Assembly: GCF_002266465.3 (NCBI RefSeq)
Contig: NZ_CP029427.2
Location: 1,490,501 to 1,554,500 of the forward strand
Direction of reading: 5' to 3'
DNA from: Bradyrhizobium symbiodeficiens
GTDB taxonomy: Bacteria > Pseudomonadota > Alphaproteobacteria > Rhizobiales > Xanthobacteraceae
Length of the DNA stretch: 64,000 nt
Each line of letters starts with the position of its first letter. Positions within the stretch are counted from its first letter, which is position 1. Below, in pieces: positions 17,021-25,808 of the stretch. A program made the position numbers and the translations under genes. The notes below the pieces were generated by a model that saw only the letters and a program-made list of their open reading frames with translations, ran no database searches and was not told where the DNA came from.

Positions 17021-18457
17021 ATGCTGAACCGCCATTTCTCGATTTATCTCGTCGCCTACATCCTGCCTGCGGCGGTGGGCTTCTTCGCGGTCACGGCCTA
17101 TACGCGGCTGCTGACGCCGTCCGAGTACGGCGTCTATGTCGTCGGCATCAGCCTCGCCGGCATCCTGGGTGCGATCTTCTTCGCCTGGATCAAGCTGTCG
17201 GTGTCGCGCTATCAGGCGATGTCGTCGGAGGTGGATTTTCGCGGCACGGCAATGGTGGCTTTCGGGCTCACCGTCGCGGTGCTCTGCGCCACGACTCCGC
17301 TGGTCTTCCTGTTCCGCAGCGACCTCAGTGTCGAACTGCTGCTCGCCAGCATGTTCGTCGCGATCATGGCCAATGCGGTCGATGTCGGTCAGGAGTTCGA
17401 GCGCGCCAAATTGCGTCCCTACCGGTTTGCCGCGATCTCGATCGTGCGCAGCGTGTCGGGCGTCGGCTTCGGCCTGCTCGGCATCTGGCTCGGCTGGGGT
17501 GGGTTGGGGCTGCTCGCAGCGTTCGGCCTGGGATCGCTCACCGGCATCATCCTGAACCTCGTCGGCGACCGCACCAAAATCGCACGCTTCGAGCGCAGCC
17601 AGTTCATGCAGCTGGCCCGCTACGGCTTGCCGCTGACGCTGGCCGGGCTCTCCGTTGCCGTCTATTCGGCGTGCGACCGGCTGATCGTTGCCTATCTGCT
17701 CGGCAAGGATGCCGCCGGCATCTTCGGCGTCGCCGCAGACCTGCCGCGCCAGTTCATGGTCATGATCGCTTCCAGCGTCGCCGCGGCCACCGTGCCGCTG
17801 GTGTTCCGGTCATTGTCCGAGAATAACAAGGAGACGACGCGGGAGCGGCTGACCGAAAGCCTCGAGCTGTTGCTCGTCGTCGTCACGCCCGTTGCGATCT
17901 GGCTCGCGCTTGCAGCGGATCAGGTCGCCGGCACGCTCGTCGGCGTCGACTTCCGCGCCGGTGTGTCGGCGCTGCTGCCGACCCTGGTGCTGGCCCGCTT
18001 CTTCGGTATCGCCAATCAGTTCTACGTGCAGATCAGCTTCCAGCTCGCCGAGCGGCCCTTCATGCTGGCGGCGCAATCCTTCCTCACCCTGGTGCTGAGC
18101 GTGGCGTTGATGTTCGCGCTGGTCGGAAGCTACGGTCTCCTTGGTGCCGCGCTGGCGACGCTGGCGACCGAGGCGATCGGCTTCCTCGTCGCAATCGTGC
18201 TGATGCACCGGGCCCACCCCGTGCCGTTCGATTTCAACCGGCTCGCCGGCATCGCAATATCGGCTGCGGCGATGGCGGGAACGATCCTGCTGGCGCGATC
18301 GCAAACCGGCGGCACCGGCCTCATGGCACTGATCGTCGTGAGCCTTGCGGGCGGTTGCGCCTATGCCGCCGTGGCGTGGCTTCTCAATGTCGCCCAGGTG
18401 CGGACGCTGTCGCTGCGCGTCTTGCGGAACTTCAACCGGAAGGCGCTGGGCGTGTAG
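17021..18457 (+). CDS. Polysaccharide flippase/oligosaccharide transporter (Wzx/MOP superfamily)
   Basis: A 478-residue integral membrane protein with about 12-14 hydrophobic segments. The N-terminal YILPAAVGFFAVTAYTRLLTP and EYGVYVVGISLAGI are typical of MOP-type lipid-linked oligosaccharide flippases. The GLSVAVYSACDRLIVAYLLG segment is the usual second-half helix pair. It would move undecaprenyl-linked sugar units across the inner membrane. ATG at 17021 begins the first hydrophobic helix region. No polymerase or transferase cluster follows, so the glycan is unknown. Confidence 0.83.
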   Translation: MLNRHFSIYLVAYILPAAVGFFAVTAYTRLLTPSEYGVYVVGISLAGILGAIFFAWIKLSVSRYQAMSSEVDFRGTAMVAFGLTVAVLCATTPLVFLFRSDLSVELLLASMFVAIMANAVDVGQEFERAKLRPYRFAAISIVRSVSGVGFGLLGIWLGWGGLGLLAAFGLGSLTGIILNLVGDRTKIARFERSQFMQLARYGLPLTLAGLSVAVYSACDRLIVAYLLGKDAAGIFGVAADLPRQFMVMIASSVAAATVPLVFRSLSENNKETTRERLTESLELLLVVVTPVAIWLALAADQVAGTLVGVDFRAGVSALLPTLVLARFFGIANQFYVQISFQLAERPFMLAAQSFLTLVLSVALMFALVGSYGLLGAALATLATEAIGFLVAIVLMHRAHPVPFDFNRLAGIAISAAAMAGTILLARSQTGGTGLMALIVVSLAGGCAYAAVAWLLNVAQVRTLSLRVLRNFNRKALGV

Positions 18458-18650
18458 CGGAGATGCCCGCCGAGCGAGATGCAGGCCGAGGCGGGCGGGG
18501 TTCAAGGCGGAAGAGAACCTCTCCTCGAGAGCAATATTGACCAGTAACTTCGGACCCGGCGGTCCATGCTGGCCTTATCACCGCCCCTCATCGGCAATCT
18601 TCGGTGACTGAGAGTGCTGTAGTGCTCTCGCCTGATCCGAGGTGCACCGC

Positions 18651-18890
18651 ATGCATTTGCAACATTCGCACACATACAGTTCTCCACCTGCATCAGCCCA
18701 AGGTCCGCACTGTCGTTGGTGCGGCGAACCAATGAGCTTTTGGAGGATCCCCGGTCTATCCGCCTTCGGGATCGGAACATTCGGGTGCGCCGGGTGCCAA
18801 CGAGCTTACTCCGCCGCAATCGAAACAGATCCGATGACATCGGCCGCCGTTCTCTGGATGGACAGCCAAGGTTTGCGGCCACCGACTTGA
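18651..18890 (+). CDS. Small zinc-ribbon-like hypothetical protein
   Basis: A 79-residue protein with CRWC (C21, C24) and CAGC (C46, C49), a treble-clef or zinc-ribbon spacing. CCGAGGTG lies six bases before ATG 18651; an in-frame GTG at 18642 is less likely. The flanks are polar and unremarkable. A second miniprotein with nearly the same Cys spacing is encoded at 20870. Function unknown. Confidence 0.5.
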   Translation: MHLQHSHTYSSPPASAQGPHCRWCGEPMSFWRIPGLSAFGIGTFGCAGCQRAYSAAIETDPMTSAAVLWMDSQGLRPPT

Positions 18891-18903
18891 GCGAGTCCCC
18901 CAA

Positions 18904-19146
18904 ATGGAAGATCTGGAAGACTACATCCATCGCGAAAACCTCAAAATCTTCAAGCGGGAGATCGGTCTGGAAAGAGACGCCGTCCGGCGGCGATGGCTCT
19001 TGAAGCGTCTGGCCGAGGAAGAAGCGAAGGGCCGGGCCGCGACTTGGCAGGCGGCCGCCGGGAGTACCTCCCCAGGGGCCCCAAAGGGGGAATGTTTGGT
19101 GAGCGATACGTACTCAATACCCGAGGAAACCGTGCCGGCGTCGTGA
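18904..19146 (+). CDS. Small hypothetical protein (80 aa)
   Basis: The first 42 residues form a charged helix (MEDLEDYIHRENLKIFKREI, then RRRWLLKRLAEEEAK) of a type I associate with short Rhizobiales proteins. The tail is low in complexity and overlaps the next frame, so the protein may really end near residue 45-50. The ribosome site is weak. Function unknown. Confidence 0.45.
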   Translation: MEDLEDYIHRENLKIFKREIGLERDAVRRRWLLKRLAEEEAKGRAATWQAAAGSTSPGAPKGECLVSDTYSIPEETVPAS

Positions 19147-19595
19147 ACGGCGCGTCGATTTTTGATCTCTCGGGCAAGAAAGTTTACGATCTTCGGGGGA
19201 ACAGCATCTACCGCCTCTCGGGCGAGTTGGTCGGCCATACGCTCGGCGCCTTGGGCTCCGACAAGCATCTGGATCGCGACGGCGAAGCGCTGCTAACGGC
19301 CCCGGGATCGCCGGAGCCTGAAGAGCTTGGAATCGTCCTGCGCCGCAAAGGCAGCCATCCGCCACCTTGCGGAAGCAAGACGCCTGCGCCGGATCATCTC
19401 CGACACCCCGTCCGATCGCCTCAAGAAGAGGTGATCTGTCGTCCCTGGCGGGGCCCGGTCGACCAGAAATCTATTTCAGCGGCGACCGCACCCTGGTCGC
19501 AGCATCGTAGACCAGGATCTGCAGCATCGGGAATCTGCCGAGCAACTCGGTGCCGGCTGCCCGCGCAGCCGCTTCGCTTTCATGACGGGTCTTGA
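19092..19595 (+). CDS. Small hypothetical protein with repeated strand motifs, frame longer than its likely coding part
   Basis: From ATG 19092 the frame reads MFGERYVLNTRGNRAGVVNG, then ASIFDLSGKKVYDLRGNSIY and RLSGELVGHTLG. These are repeated GxxIYxLSG-like strands as in short Rhizobiales proteins of about 70 residues. The coding look fades after about 19310, and the last 125 bases lie opposite a better-supported minus-strand gene. The true stop is therefore uncertain; a frameshift into the small frame at 19327 is possible. Confidence 0.4.
   Translation: MFGERYVLNTRGNRAGVVNGASIFDLSGKKVYDLRGNSIYRLSGELVGHTLGALGSDKHLDRDGEALLTAPGSPEPEELGIVLRRKGSHPPPCGSKTPAPDHLRHPVRSPQEEVICRPWRGPVDQKSISAATAPWSQHRRPGSAASGICRATRCRLPAQPLRFHDGS
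19327..19434 (+). CDS. Possible 35-residue peptide or C-terminal fragment
   Basis: This frame encodes AAIRHLAEARRLRRIISDTP then SDRLKKR and a TGA stop, a helical basic pattern that looks coded. The only available start is TTG at 19327, and an in-frame TAA lies just upstream. It may be a tiny gene or the detached end of a neighbouring one. Confidence 0.3.
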   Translation: MESSCAAKAAIRHLAEARRLRRIISDTPSDRLKKR

Positions 19596-19698
19596 AGTGG
19601 CCGTCGACGATAAGCGAGAAGCCATCGGCCGGGGCTACATCGGCTCTTTGAATCGTTCTCGGCTCGATCTCTTCGACTTGCATGGTCGGCCTTTTCAT
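19471..19698 (-). CDS. Small hypothetical protein (75 aa)
   Basis: A 75-residue protein whose second half reads DGFSLIVDGHFKTRHESEAA then LGRFPMLQILVYDAATR, an alternating strand-helix-strand pattern. GAAGG stands about eight bases before ATG 19698; an internal ATG at 19683 is possible. It is separated from the Crp/Fnr gene, on the same strand, by only about 55 bases. Function unknown. Confidence 0.6.
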   Translation of the reverse strand: MKRPTMQVEEIEPRTIQRADVAPADGFSLIVDGHFKTRHESEAAARAAGTELLGRFPMLQILVYDAATRVRSPLK

Positions 19699-19752
19699 GA
19701 GGTGCCTTCAATCGTTGCAGGAGATGGCTCGAGGCCCTCGCCTTCAGTCGCT

Positions 19753-20430
19753 TCAGTCGTCCCTCACGATCTCAGGCTTGTCGTACAAGACCGCGTTCAG
19801 GAGGGAACTGTGAACCTCGATCTTGCCGTTGTAGGAGATGAAGCCGAGCTTGCGAAACTTGTTCATGAAAAAGCTGACGCGGGATCGGGTTGTCCCGATC
19901 ATCTCCGCGAGCGTCTCCTGGCTGACCTTCGCCGAGATGGGTTGAGTGGCGCCGTCCGTGCCGAAATTCGCCAGTAGCAGCAGCAGACGCGCAAGCCGCT
20001 TCTCGCTCGAATTGAACAATTGGTCGATCAGATCTTCTTCGATGCGGCTGTTTCGACTGAGCAGATACGCCATGAACAATTCGGAGAACTTTGGTTCGGC
20101 CCTGAGTACGACGAGCATCGCTGATTTCGCGATGGACGTGATCAGACATTGCTCCATCGCCACCGTCGTCGAAATCCGCAAGGGATGGCCGTTCAGGCAG
20201 CCCTCGCCGAAGAATTGTCCGGGCTCCATGATTCCGACCACGGCCTCCTTGCCCTGTTCGGAGACAACGAGAACCTTGATCCGGCCTTTTTGAAGGTAGA
20301 AAACAGCATCCGCGGCGTCGCCTTGCGAGAACACGACCTGGTTCTTGTCGAACTTCAATATGGCTTTGCCCTGGCCGACCTTGGCGAGGAAGAGTTTTGG
20401 ATCGAACGCGCTTTTCGCCGCCTTTGGCAT
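19753..20430 (-). CDS. Crp/Fnr family transcriptional regulator
   Basis: The 225-residue protein has a cyclic-nucleotide-binding-like barrel at about residues 20-135 (QVVFSQGDAADAVFYLQKGR, GQFFGEGCLNG) and a C-terminal winged helix (SQETLAEMIGTTRSRVSFFM). No N-terminal Cys cluster for an iron-sulfur centre is present, so it is not FNR itself. Its effector may be a nucleotide or another signal. It lies among small orphan genes, and the target operon is not evident. Confidence 0.85.
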   Translation of the reverse strand: MPKAAKSAFDPKLFLAKVGQGKAILKFDKNQVVFSQGDAADAVFYLQKGRIKVLVVSEQGKEAVVGIMEPGQFFGEGCLNGHPLRISTTVAMEQCLITSIAKSAMLVVLRAEPKFSELFMAYLLSRNSRIEEDLIDQLFNSSEKRLARLLLLLANFGTDGATQPISAKVSQETLAEMIGTTRSRVSFFMNKFRKLGFISYNGKIEVHSSLLNAVLYDKPEIVRDD

Positions 20431-20869
20431 GATGTCGTTAAAACCTGATGTGAGAGTTCGAGCCTAGCAGGGCTTGGCGGGGCAAGTTAGGCAAATCTCG
20501 GTTCCGCCTCGGGCTCGCCCCTGATCCCTATCGGGCAATTTCGGCCGGTCGCCAGGCGACTTGCGTGCGCTCAATGCCGCAGCACAGTCTGGTGCCGGCC
20601 CTTCATGAGCGCGGCGTCCAGCTCCGTCTGGCTGATCGCGTAGGACTGGATCAGCAGTTGCGAGGCAGACCTCGCGGGCATTTGATGCAGCGTCTCCACG
20701 CGCCGATAGGCGATTCTCGACAACCCTTCGATCTGCTCCTCATCGGTGAGGACGACATATTCACCGGCGGGCGATCGCCCTCCACGTCCCGAAGGACGAA
20801 CGGATTGGCGAACGAAACGGTGGTCCGCGTTGTTCTGATGGCTGCTACCTTACGCGCTCTGCCTCGCGG
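20431..20869. other. 439-base region with only a degraded minus-strand frame
   Basis: Upstream of the Crp/Fnr gene. The only coding-like signal is the minus-strand frame ending at 20571, listed separately. The first 130 bases presumably carry the crp-like promoter. No RNA gene or terminator was recognised. Confidence 0.4.
20571..20723 (-). pseudogene. Candidate degraded small gene
   Basis: The minus-strand frame reads RIAYRRVETLHQMPARSASQ, then LLIQSYAISQTELDAALMKG and ends HQTVLRH before TGA (20571-20573). It has good coding texture, but the frame runs back to a stop at 20850 with no ATG. The only possible starts are TTG at 20723 or GTG at 20699, neither with a clear ribosome site. It is best read as a small protein that lost its start or a frameshifted remnant. 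Confidence 0.35.
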
Positions 20870-21067
20870 CTATTTGGTCGATCTCATCGGATCGTCAAGG
20901 GATATCTTGCGAATGTTCCCGCACTTGGAGCACTCGAAGATTCTAAGATCGGGTCCGTCACGAGACGCCCCGACGTGGATCAGCATCATTCGGCTCTGGC
21001 AGGCCGGGCACAGCGGTCGTGGTATCGGAATCAACGTCGGTTCTGGACGACTATAGACCTCGGACAT
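20870..21067 (-). CDS. Small zinc-ribbon hypothetical protein (65 aa)
   Basis: A 65-residue protein with CPAC (C20, C23) and CSKC (C46, C49) flanking strands MMLIHVGASRDG and DLRIFEC, a classic zinc-ribbon layout. ATG at 21067 was chosen over an upstream GTG because the region before it has no coding character and GGGGAG lies upstream. Such proteins are common single genes in Rhizobiales; the role is unknown. Confidence 0.65.
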   Translation of the reverse strand: MSEVYSRPEPTLIPIPRPLCPACQSRMMLIHVGASRDGPDLRIFECSKCGNIRKISLDDPMRSTK

Positions 21068-21449
21068 ATGAAGGTACTCCCCATATGGCGGGGGATGCTG
21101 GATCCGAAGCCGCCGCCGATGACAGCCGATTCCGGCCGCGTGGCGGCAAGCATGCCGCGCCATGCTATCCGCCTCTGTTCAATATTGCTCACATTGTCGG
21201 AATCGCCGGCAATGAGATCCGCGCGATACGTCGTCCGAACCACGCCACGATTGCCGTCCTATTTTCTTGCCGCGGAAAGCTCCTGGAAGGGTTCAGGCAG
21301 CCGCTTTATTTCATGGCCCGGGCGGGAGCCATGTTCGGTTGTGCTTGATAAACGGAGGTCATTCTGCTCATAAGAGGCTGAAATTGCGCTGCAACACGCG
21401 CAAAAGAACCCATCGACTAAAGTCGATGGCCAGCGAGGAAACGAAAAGA
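21068..21449. other. 382-base divergent intergenic region
   Basis: It lies between the zinc-ribbon gene and the Liv-type operon and should carry the operon promoter. In-frame upstream extension of the binding-protein gene is possible back to 21267 but shows no leader-like or conserved sequence. No repeat or RNA gene was recognised. Confidence 0.4.
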
Positions 21450-22682
21450 ATGCGCAAGCTCACTTTGGCCATTGCCGTGATTGCCCCGATGCTCGGCCAG
21501 GCCGCCTCGGCCGAGGACACCATCAAGATCGGCTACATCGATCCGCTCTCCGGCGGCGGTGCCAGCGTCGGCGAGGGTGGCCTGAAGACCTTTCAGTATC
21601 TGGCCGACGAGATGAACGCCAAGGGCGGCATCCTCGGCAAGAAGATCGAGATCGTCGGTCTCGACAACAAGACAAATCCGCAGGAAAGCCTGGTGCAGGC
21701 CCAGAAGGCGATCGACTCGGGGGTCCGCTTCATTACGCAGGGCAACGGTTCGTCGGTCGCCGCGGCGCTCTCGGACTTCGTCACCAAGAACAACACGCGC
21801 AATCCCGGCAAGGAAGTCCTGTATTTCAACTATGCCGCCGTCGATCCGAGCCTGACCAACGACAAATGCAGCTATTGGCATTTCCGCTGGGATGCGGGCT
21901 CCGACATCAAGATGGAAGCGCTCACCAACTACATGAAGGGCACCCCGTCGATCAAAAAGGTGTACCTGATCAACCAGGATTATTCTTTCGGCCAGTCGGT
22001 GCGCACCGATGCGCGCAAGATGTTGGGCGCCAAGCGTCCTGACGTCCAGATCGTCGGCGACGAGCTGCATCCGCTGCTCAAGGTCACCGACTTCTCGCCC
22101 TACATCGCCAAGATCAAGGCCTCCGGGGCCGACAGTGTCGTCACCGGCAATTGGGGCCAGGACATCGCGCTGCTTCTCAAGGCCGCGGCCGATGCGGGCC
22201 TGAAGGTCAACTGGTACACTTATTATGCCGGCGGCGCCGGTGGCCCGACCGCGATCAAGCAGACGGGCCTCGACCACCAGGTCTTCCAGATCACCGAAGG
22301 CTTCGCGAACTCAGGCAACCAGTCGGCGATGGACTTCGAAAAGACGTTCCGTGCCAAGGTCGGCCTCTCGCTGTGGTATCCGCGTGCGGTCAACGAGATG
22401 CGCATGTTCAAGGCGGCAGCCGAGAAGGCCAATTCGATCGATCCCGTGAAGGTCGCGGCGGCGCTCGAGGACCTGAAGTTCGAGGTTCTCGACGGCGGCC
22501 AGGGCGTCATGCGCAAGGACGACCACCAGTTCTTCCAGCCGATCTACATCTCCTCCTTCGGCAAACTCGCCGCCAACGAGCCGTTCGACGAGGAAAACAC
22601 CGGCTGGGGCTGGCATCTGGTCTCCAAGGTCGACACCGCGCAGGCGATGGTCTCCACGACCTGCAAGATGACGCGGCCGTAA
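21450..22682 (+). CDS. Branched-chain amino acid-type ABC transporter, periplasmic binding protein
   Basis: The 410-residue type I periplasmic binding protein has a signal peptide (LTLAIAVIAPMLGQAASA) and the family start IKIGYIDPLSGGGASVGEGG. NAKGGILGKKIEIVGLDNKT and LINQDYSFGQSV are further Leu/Ile/Val-family marks. ATG at 21450 gives the best leader; 21426 is an alternative. It heads an operon with LivHMGF-like genes. The real ligand could be a branched-chain amino acid, a urea-like amide or an aromatic acid, since this family varies widely. Confidence 0.88.
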   Translation: MRKLTLAIAVIAPMLGQAASAEDTIKIGYIDPLSGGGASVGEGGLKTFQYLADEMNAKGGILGKKIEIVGLDNKTNPQESLVQAQKAIDSGVRFITQGNGSSVAAALSDFVTKNNTRNPGKEVLYFNYAAVDPSLTNDKCSYWHFRWDAGSDIKMEALTNYMKGTPSIKKVYLINQDYSFGQSVRTDARKMLGAKRPDVQIVGDELHPLLKVTDFSPYIAKIKASGADSVVTGNWGQDIALLLKAAADAGLKVNWYTYYAGGAGGPTAIKQTGLDHQVFQITEGFANSGNQSAMDFEKTFRAKVGLSLWYPRAVNEMRMFKAAAEKANSIDPVKVAAALEDLKFEVLDGGQGVMRKDDHQFFQPIYISSFGKLAANEPFDEENTGWGWHLVSKVDTAQAMVSTTCKMTRP

Positions 22683-22802
22683 TCACCTGGCCCATCGCTC
22701 TCCCGCGGCCGTCACCGGTCGCGGGAAGGCGGCGGGCGGAAGGCCTTTGATTGGACGACATTCACCCGGGGCCATCAGGCCCCGGCCAGAGACGAGTGCG
22801 CT

Positions 22803-23750
22803 GTGCTTGAACTCATTGTCATTTCGACCCTGAACGGCGTGCTGTTCGGCATGCTGCTCTTCCTGCTGTCGAGCGGGCTCACCGTCATCTTCAGCATGAT
22901 GGGCGTGCTCAACTTCGCCCATGCCAGCTTCTACATGCTCGGCGCCTTCTTCGGCTTCCAGCTCACCAAATGGATCGGCTTCTGGCCGGCACTGGTGCTG
23001 GCGCCGTTGCTGGTCGGCGCCATCGGCATGGCCGTGGAGCGCTACGGCCTGCGCAACACCCACAAGCACGGCCATGTCGCAGAACTGCTACTGACGTTCG
23101 GCCTCGCGTTTGCGATCGAAGAGATCGTGTCGATGATCTGGGGCAAGAGCCCGGTCGACTACCGCGTGCCGACGCTGCTCGACTTCCCGGCTTTCACGAT
23201 CTTCTCGACCAATTATCCCGCCTACAAGCTCTTCATGCTGGCCGTCTCGATCGTGATCTTCGTCGCGCTGCTGATCGTGCTCAAGCGCACCCGCGTCGGC
23301 CTGATCGTGCAGGCGGCCCTGACGCATCCGCATATGGTTGGCCATCTCGGCCACAATGTCGGGCGCGTGTTCATGGCGGTGTTCGGCGTCGGCAGCGCGC
23401 TCGCGGGCCTTGCCGGTGTCATTGCCGGTCCTGCGCTGGTGACACAGTCCGACATGGCCGCGGCGCTCGGCCCGATCCTGTTCGTGGTGATCGTGTTCGG
23501 CGGGCTCGGCTCCTTGCCTGGCGCTTTCATTGCCTCGCTCGTCATCGGCCTGGTGCAGACTTTTGCGGTGGCGCTTGACGGCTCGCTCGCGAGTGCCTTC
23601 GGCCCGCTCGATCCGTCGGCCGGGCCCTCCGTTCTCACCGACATCTGGAACGTCACCATCGCCCAGGTCGCGCCGATCGTGCCTTATCTGCTGCTGGTGA
23701 TCATTCTGATCGTACGCCCCATGGGCCTGATGGGGACACGCGAGTCATGA
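22803..23750 (+). CDS. Branched-chain amino acid-type ABC permease (LivH family)
   Basis: A 315-residue permease with about eight membrane segments and the LivH signature near the start (LSSGLTVIFSMMGVLNFAHA). The FGGLGSLPGAFIASLVIGL segment corresponds to the coupling loop region. GTG start at 22803. Its stop codon overlaps the next gene's start (ATGA), so the two permeases are made together and probably form a heterodimer. Confidence 0.9.
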   Translation: MLELIVISTLNGVLFGMLLFLLSSGLTVIFSMMGVLNFAHASFYMLGAFFGFQLTKWIGFWPALVLAPLLVGAIGMAVERYGLRNTHKHGHVAELLLTFGLAFAIEEIVSMIWGKSPVDYRVPTLLDFPAFTIFSTNYPAYKLFMLAVSIVIFVALLIVLKRTRVGLIVQAALTHPHMVGHLGHNVGRVFMAVFGVGSALAGLAGVIAGPALVTQSDMAAALGPILFVVIVFGGLGSLPGAFIASLVIGLVQTFAVALDGSLASAFGPLDPSAGPSVLTDIWNVTIAQVAPIVPYLLLVIILIVRPMGLMGTRES

Positions 23751-25054
23751 ACGCCAAGGTGACCCCGAGCTCGACTTCGACATCGAAGCCTGCCGGTGAC
23801 GGCCTGCGCTTCTACGGCGTCTGGCTGCTCGGCATCGCCGCGCTGATCGGCCTGCCGATGGTCTTCTCCTCCGGCGGCTCGCTGACAACGTTCAGCCTGA
23901 TCGGCATCGCGATCGTCTTTGCGCTGTCCTACAACATCCTGCTCGGCCAGACCGGCCTGCTGTCGTTCGGTCATGCCGTGCATTACGGCCTTGGCGGCTT
24001 CGCCGCCTGCCACATGATGAATGCGGTCGTCGCGCACAAATGGCCGATCCCGCTGCCGTTCATCCCGCTATTCGGGGGGCTCGGCGGCCTCGTGTTCGCA
24101 ATCATCATCGGCTGGGTGATGACCAAGCGTGCCGGCACCGTGTTCGCGATGATCTCGCTCGGCATCGGTGAATTGGTGGCGTCGTCCTCGCTGATCCTGC
24201 GCTCGGTGTTCGGCGGCGAATCCGGCATCACCACGGACCGCACCGCGCTGCCGAAGATATTCGGCTGGTCGTTCGGCCCGCAGCTTCAGGTCTATTACCT
24301 CATCGCGTTCTGGCTGGTGTTGTCGGCGATCGCGATGTACGCGCTGACCCGCACGCCGCTCGGGCGGATCAGCAACGCCGTCCGCGACAATCCTGAACGC
24401 GTCCAGTTCATCGGCTACGATCCCCACGTCGTCCGCTATCTCGCCTTCTGCTTTGCCGGCTTCTTCGCCGGTGTCGCCGGTGGACTGGCCGCGATCAATT
24501 TCGAGATCGCGAACTCCGCCTATCTCGGCGCGATCCAGTCGGGCCTCGTGCTGTTCTCGACCTTCATCGGCGGCACCGCCTATTTCTTCGGGCCGATCCT
24601 GGGCGCGATCCTGGTGACCTACCTGCAGCTCGGGCTGACCAGCGTCACCAGCGTCTGGCAGCTCTATTTCGGCATCATCTTCATCGGCATCGTGATGTTC
24701 TCGCCCGGCGGCATTGCCGGCCTCCTGATGATGCACCGGCCGCTGGTTCGCGCGGGTACGCTTCGGACGGTGATTCCGTCCTATCTCGTCGCAATAGTGC
24801 CGACGCTGGCGCTGGCCTGCGGCGTCATCCTGACCATCGAGACGGTTGCGCGCTATTCCGGCGGCGAGGCCATCAACCTGTTCGGCGTCGGCTTCAAGCC
24901 GCAATCGCCGGTGACATGGATCGTCGCTGCGGTTCTCTTGGTCGGCGGCGGTTTCGTCGCACGGCTGGCCTGGGGGCGGATCGCGGAGGCGTGGGACAGG
25001 GCTGCGACGGTCGCCCGTGACCGGGGTATCTGGCATGAGCGGAGCGGTATCTGA
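23747..25054 (+). CDS. Branched-chain amino acid-type ABC permease (LivM family)
   Basis: The 435-residue permease has the LivM start (YNILLGQTGLLSFGHAVHYG) and the FFAGVAGGLAAINFEIANSA segment. It is longer than the roughly 320-350 residues usual for this family because of a C-terminal extension with two further hydrophobic stretches (about residues 340-420). It overlaps livH by four bases and the following ATPase gene by 20 bases. It works with the LivH-like subunit as the membrane channel. Confidence 0.9.
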   Translation: MNAKVTPSSTSTSKPAGDGLRFYGVWLLGIAALIGLPMVFSSGGSLTTFSLIGIAIVFALSYNILLGQTGLLSFGHAVHYGLGGFAACHMMNAVVAHKWPIPLPFIPLFGGLGGLVFAIIIGWVMTKRAGTVFAMISLGIGELVASSSLILRSVFGGESGITTDRTALPKIFGWSFGPQLQVYYLIAFWLVLSAIAMYALTRTPLGRISNAVRDNPERVQFIGYDPHVVRYLAFCFAGFFAGVAGGLAAINFEIANSAYLGAIQSGLVLFSTFIGGTAYFFGPILGAILVTYLQLGLTSVTSVWQLYFGIIFIGIVMFSPGGIAGLLMMHRPLVRAGTLRTVIPSYLVAIVPTLALACGVILTIETVARYSGGEAINLFGVGFKPQSPVTWIVAAVLLVGGGFVARLAWGRIAEAWDRAATVARDRGIWHERSGI

Positions 25055-25808
25055 AAATCGCGCGGCAGCCATCGAAGTCCGCGCCGTCGAAAAGCGCTTC
25101 GGCAATGTCGGCATCATCCGCGACCTCAATCTGAGCGTCGCGCAGGGTGAGCGTCACGCCGTCATCGGCCCGAACGGTGCCGGCAAGTCGACGACGTTCA
25201 ACCTGATCAGCGGTCATATCAAGCCGACCTCGGGTGAGGTGAAGCTGAACGGCGAGGTGATCTCGGGCTTGCAGCCGTTCGAGATCAATCGGCGCGGCCT
25301 GTCGCGCTCGTTCCAGGTCACGAATGTGTTCGCGCGGATGTCGGTCTGGGAGAACGTGCGCTGCGCCGTGCTGTGGGCGACCGGGCATCGCTATGCCTTC
25401 TGGAAGAACGTCGACAGCCTGCCCGAAGTGCGCGAGCGCACCGCGAAGATCCTGGACGACATCCATCTTACCCATCGGCGCGACGTTCCGGCCGGTCTTC
25501 TGACCTATGCCGAGCAGCGCGAGCTCGAGATCGGCATCACCATCGCGAGCGGTGCGACCGTCATCATGCTGGACGAGCCGACCGCCGGCATGAGCAACGC
25601 CGAAACGGAGCGCGCCGTGGCGCTGATCCGGCGGCTGACCGAGGGCAAGACCCTCGTCATCGTCGAGCACGACATGAGCGTCGTATTCGGCCTCGCCGAT
25701 CGCATCTCGGTTCTGGTCTACGGCCACATCATCGCATCAGGCACGCCGGAAGAGATCCGGCGCGACCCGAAGGTCAAGGAAGCCTATCTCGGCGAGGAGG
25801 CACACTGA
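25035..25808 (+). CDS. Branched-chain amino acid-type ABC ATPase (LivG family)
   Basis: The 257-residue ATPase has Walker A GPNGAGKST, the LivG-type ISGHIKPTSGEVKLNGEVIS region, Walker B VIMLDEPTAGMSN and the switch histidine in IVEHDMSVVFGL. The signature is weak (LLTYAEQRELEIG instead of LSxGxQ), as often in LivG. ATG at 25035 lies inside the livM end. It pairs with LivF below. Confidence 0.9.
   Translation: MSGAVSENRAAAIEVRAVEKRFGNVGIIRDLNLSVAQGERHAVIGPNGAGKSTTFNLISGHIKPTSGEVKLNGEVISGLQPFEINRRGLSRSFQVTNVFARMSVWENVRCAVLWATGHRYAFWKNVDSLPEVRERTAKILDDIHLTHRRDVPAGLLTYAEQRELEIGITIASGATVIMLDEPTAGMSNAETERAVALIRRLTEGKTLVIVEHDMSVVFGLADRISVLVYGHIIASGTPEEIRRDPKVKEAYLGEEAH

Noticed and set aside
20565..21056. 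Plus-strand 163-codon frame
   Set aside because: It lies opposite the zinc-ribbon gene and the decayed minus-strand frame, and shows no domain texture.
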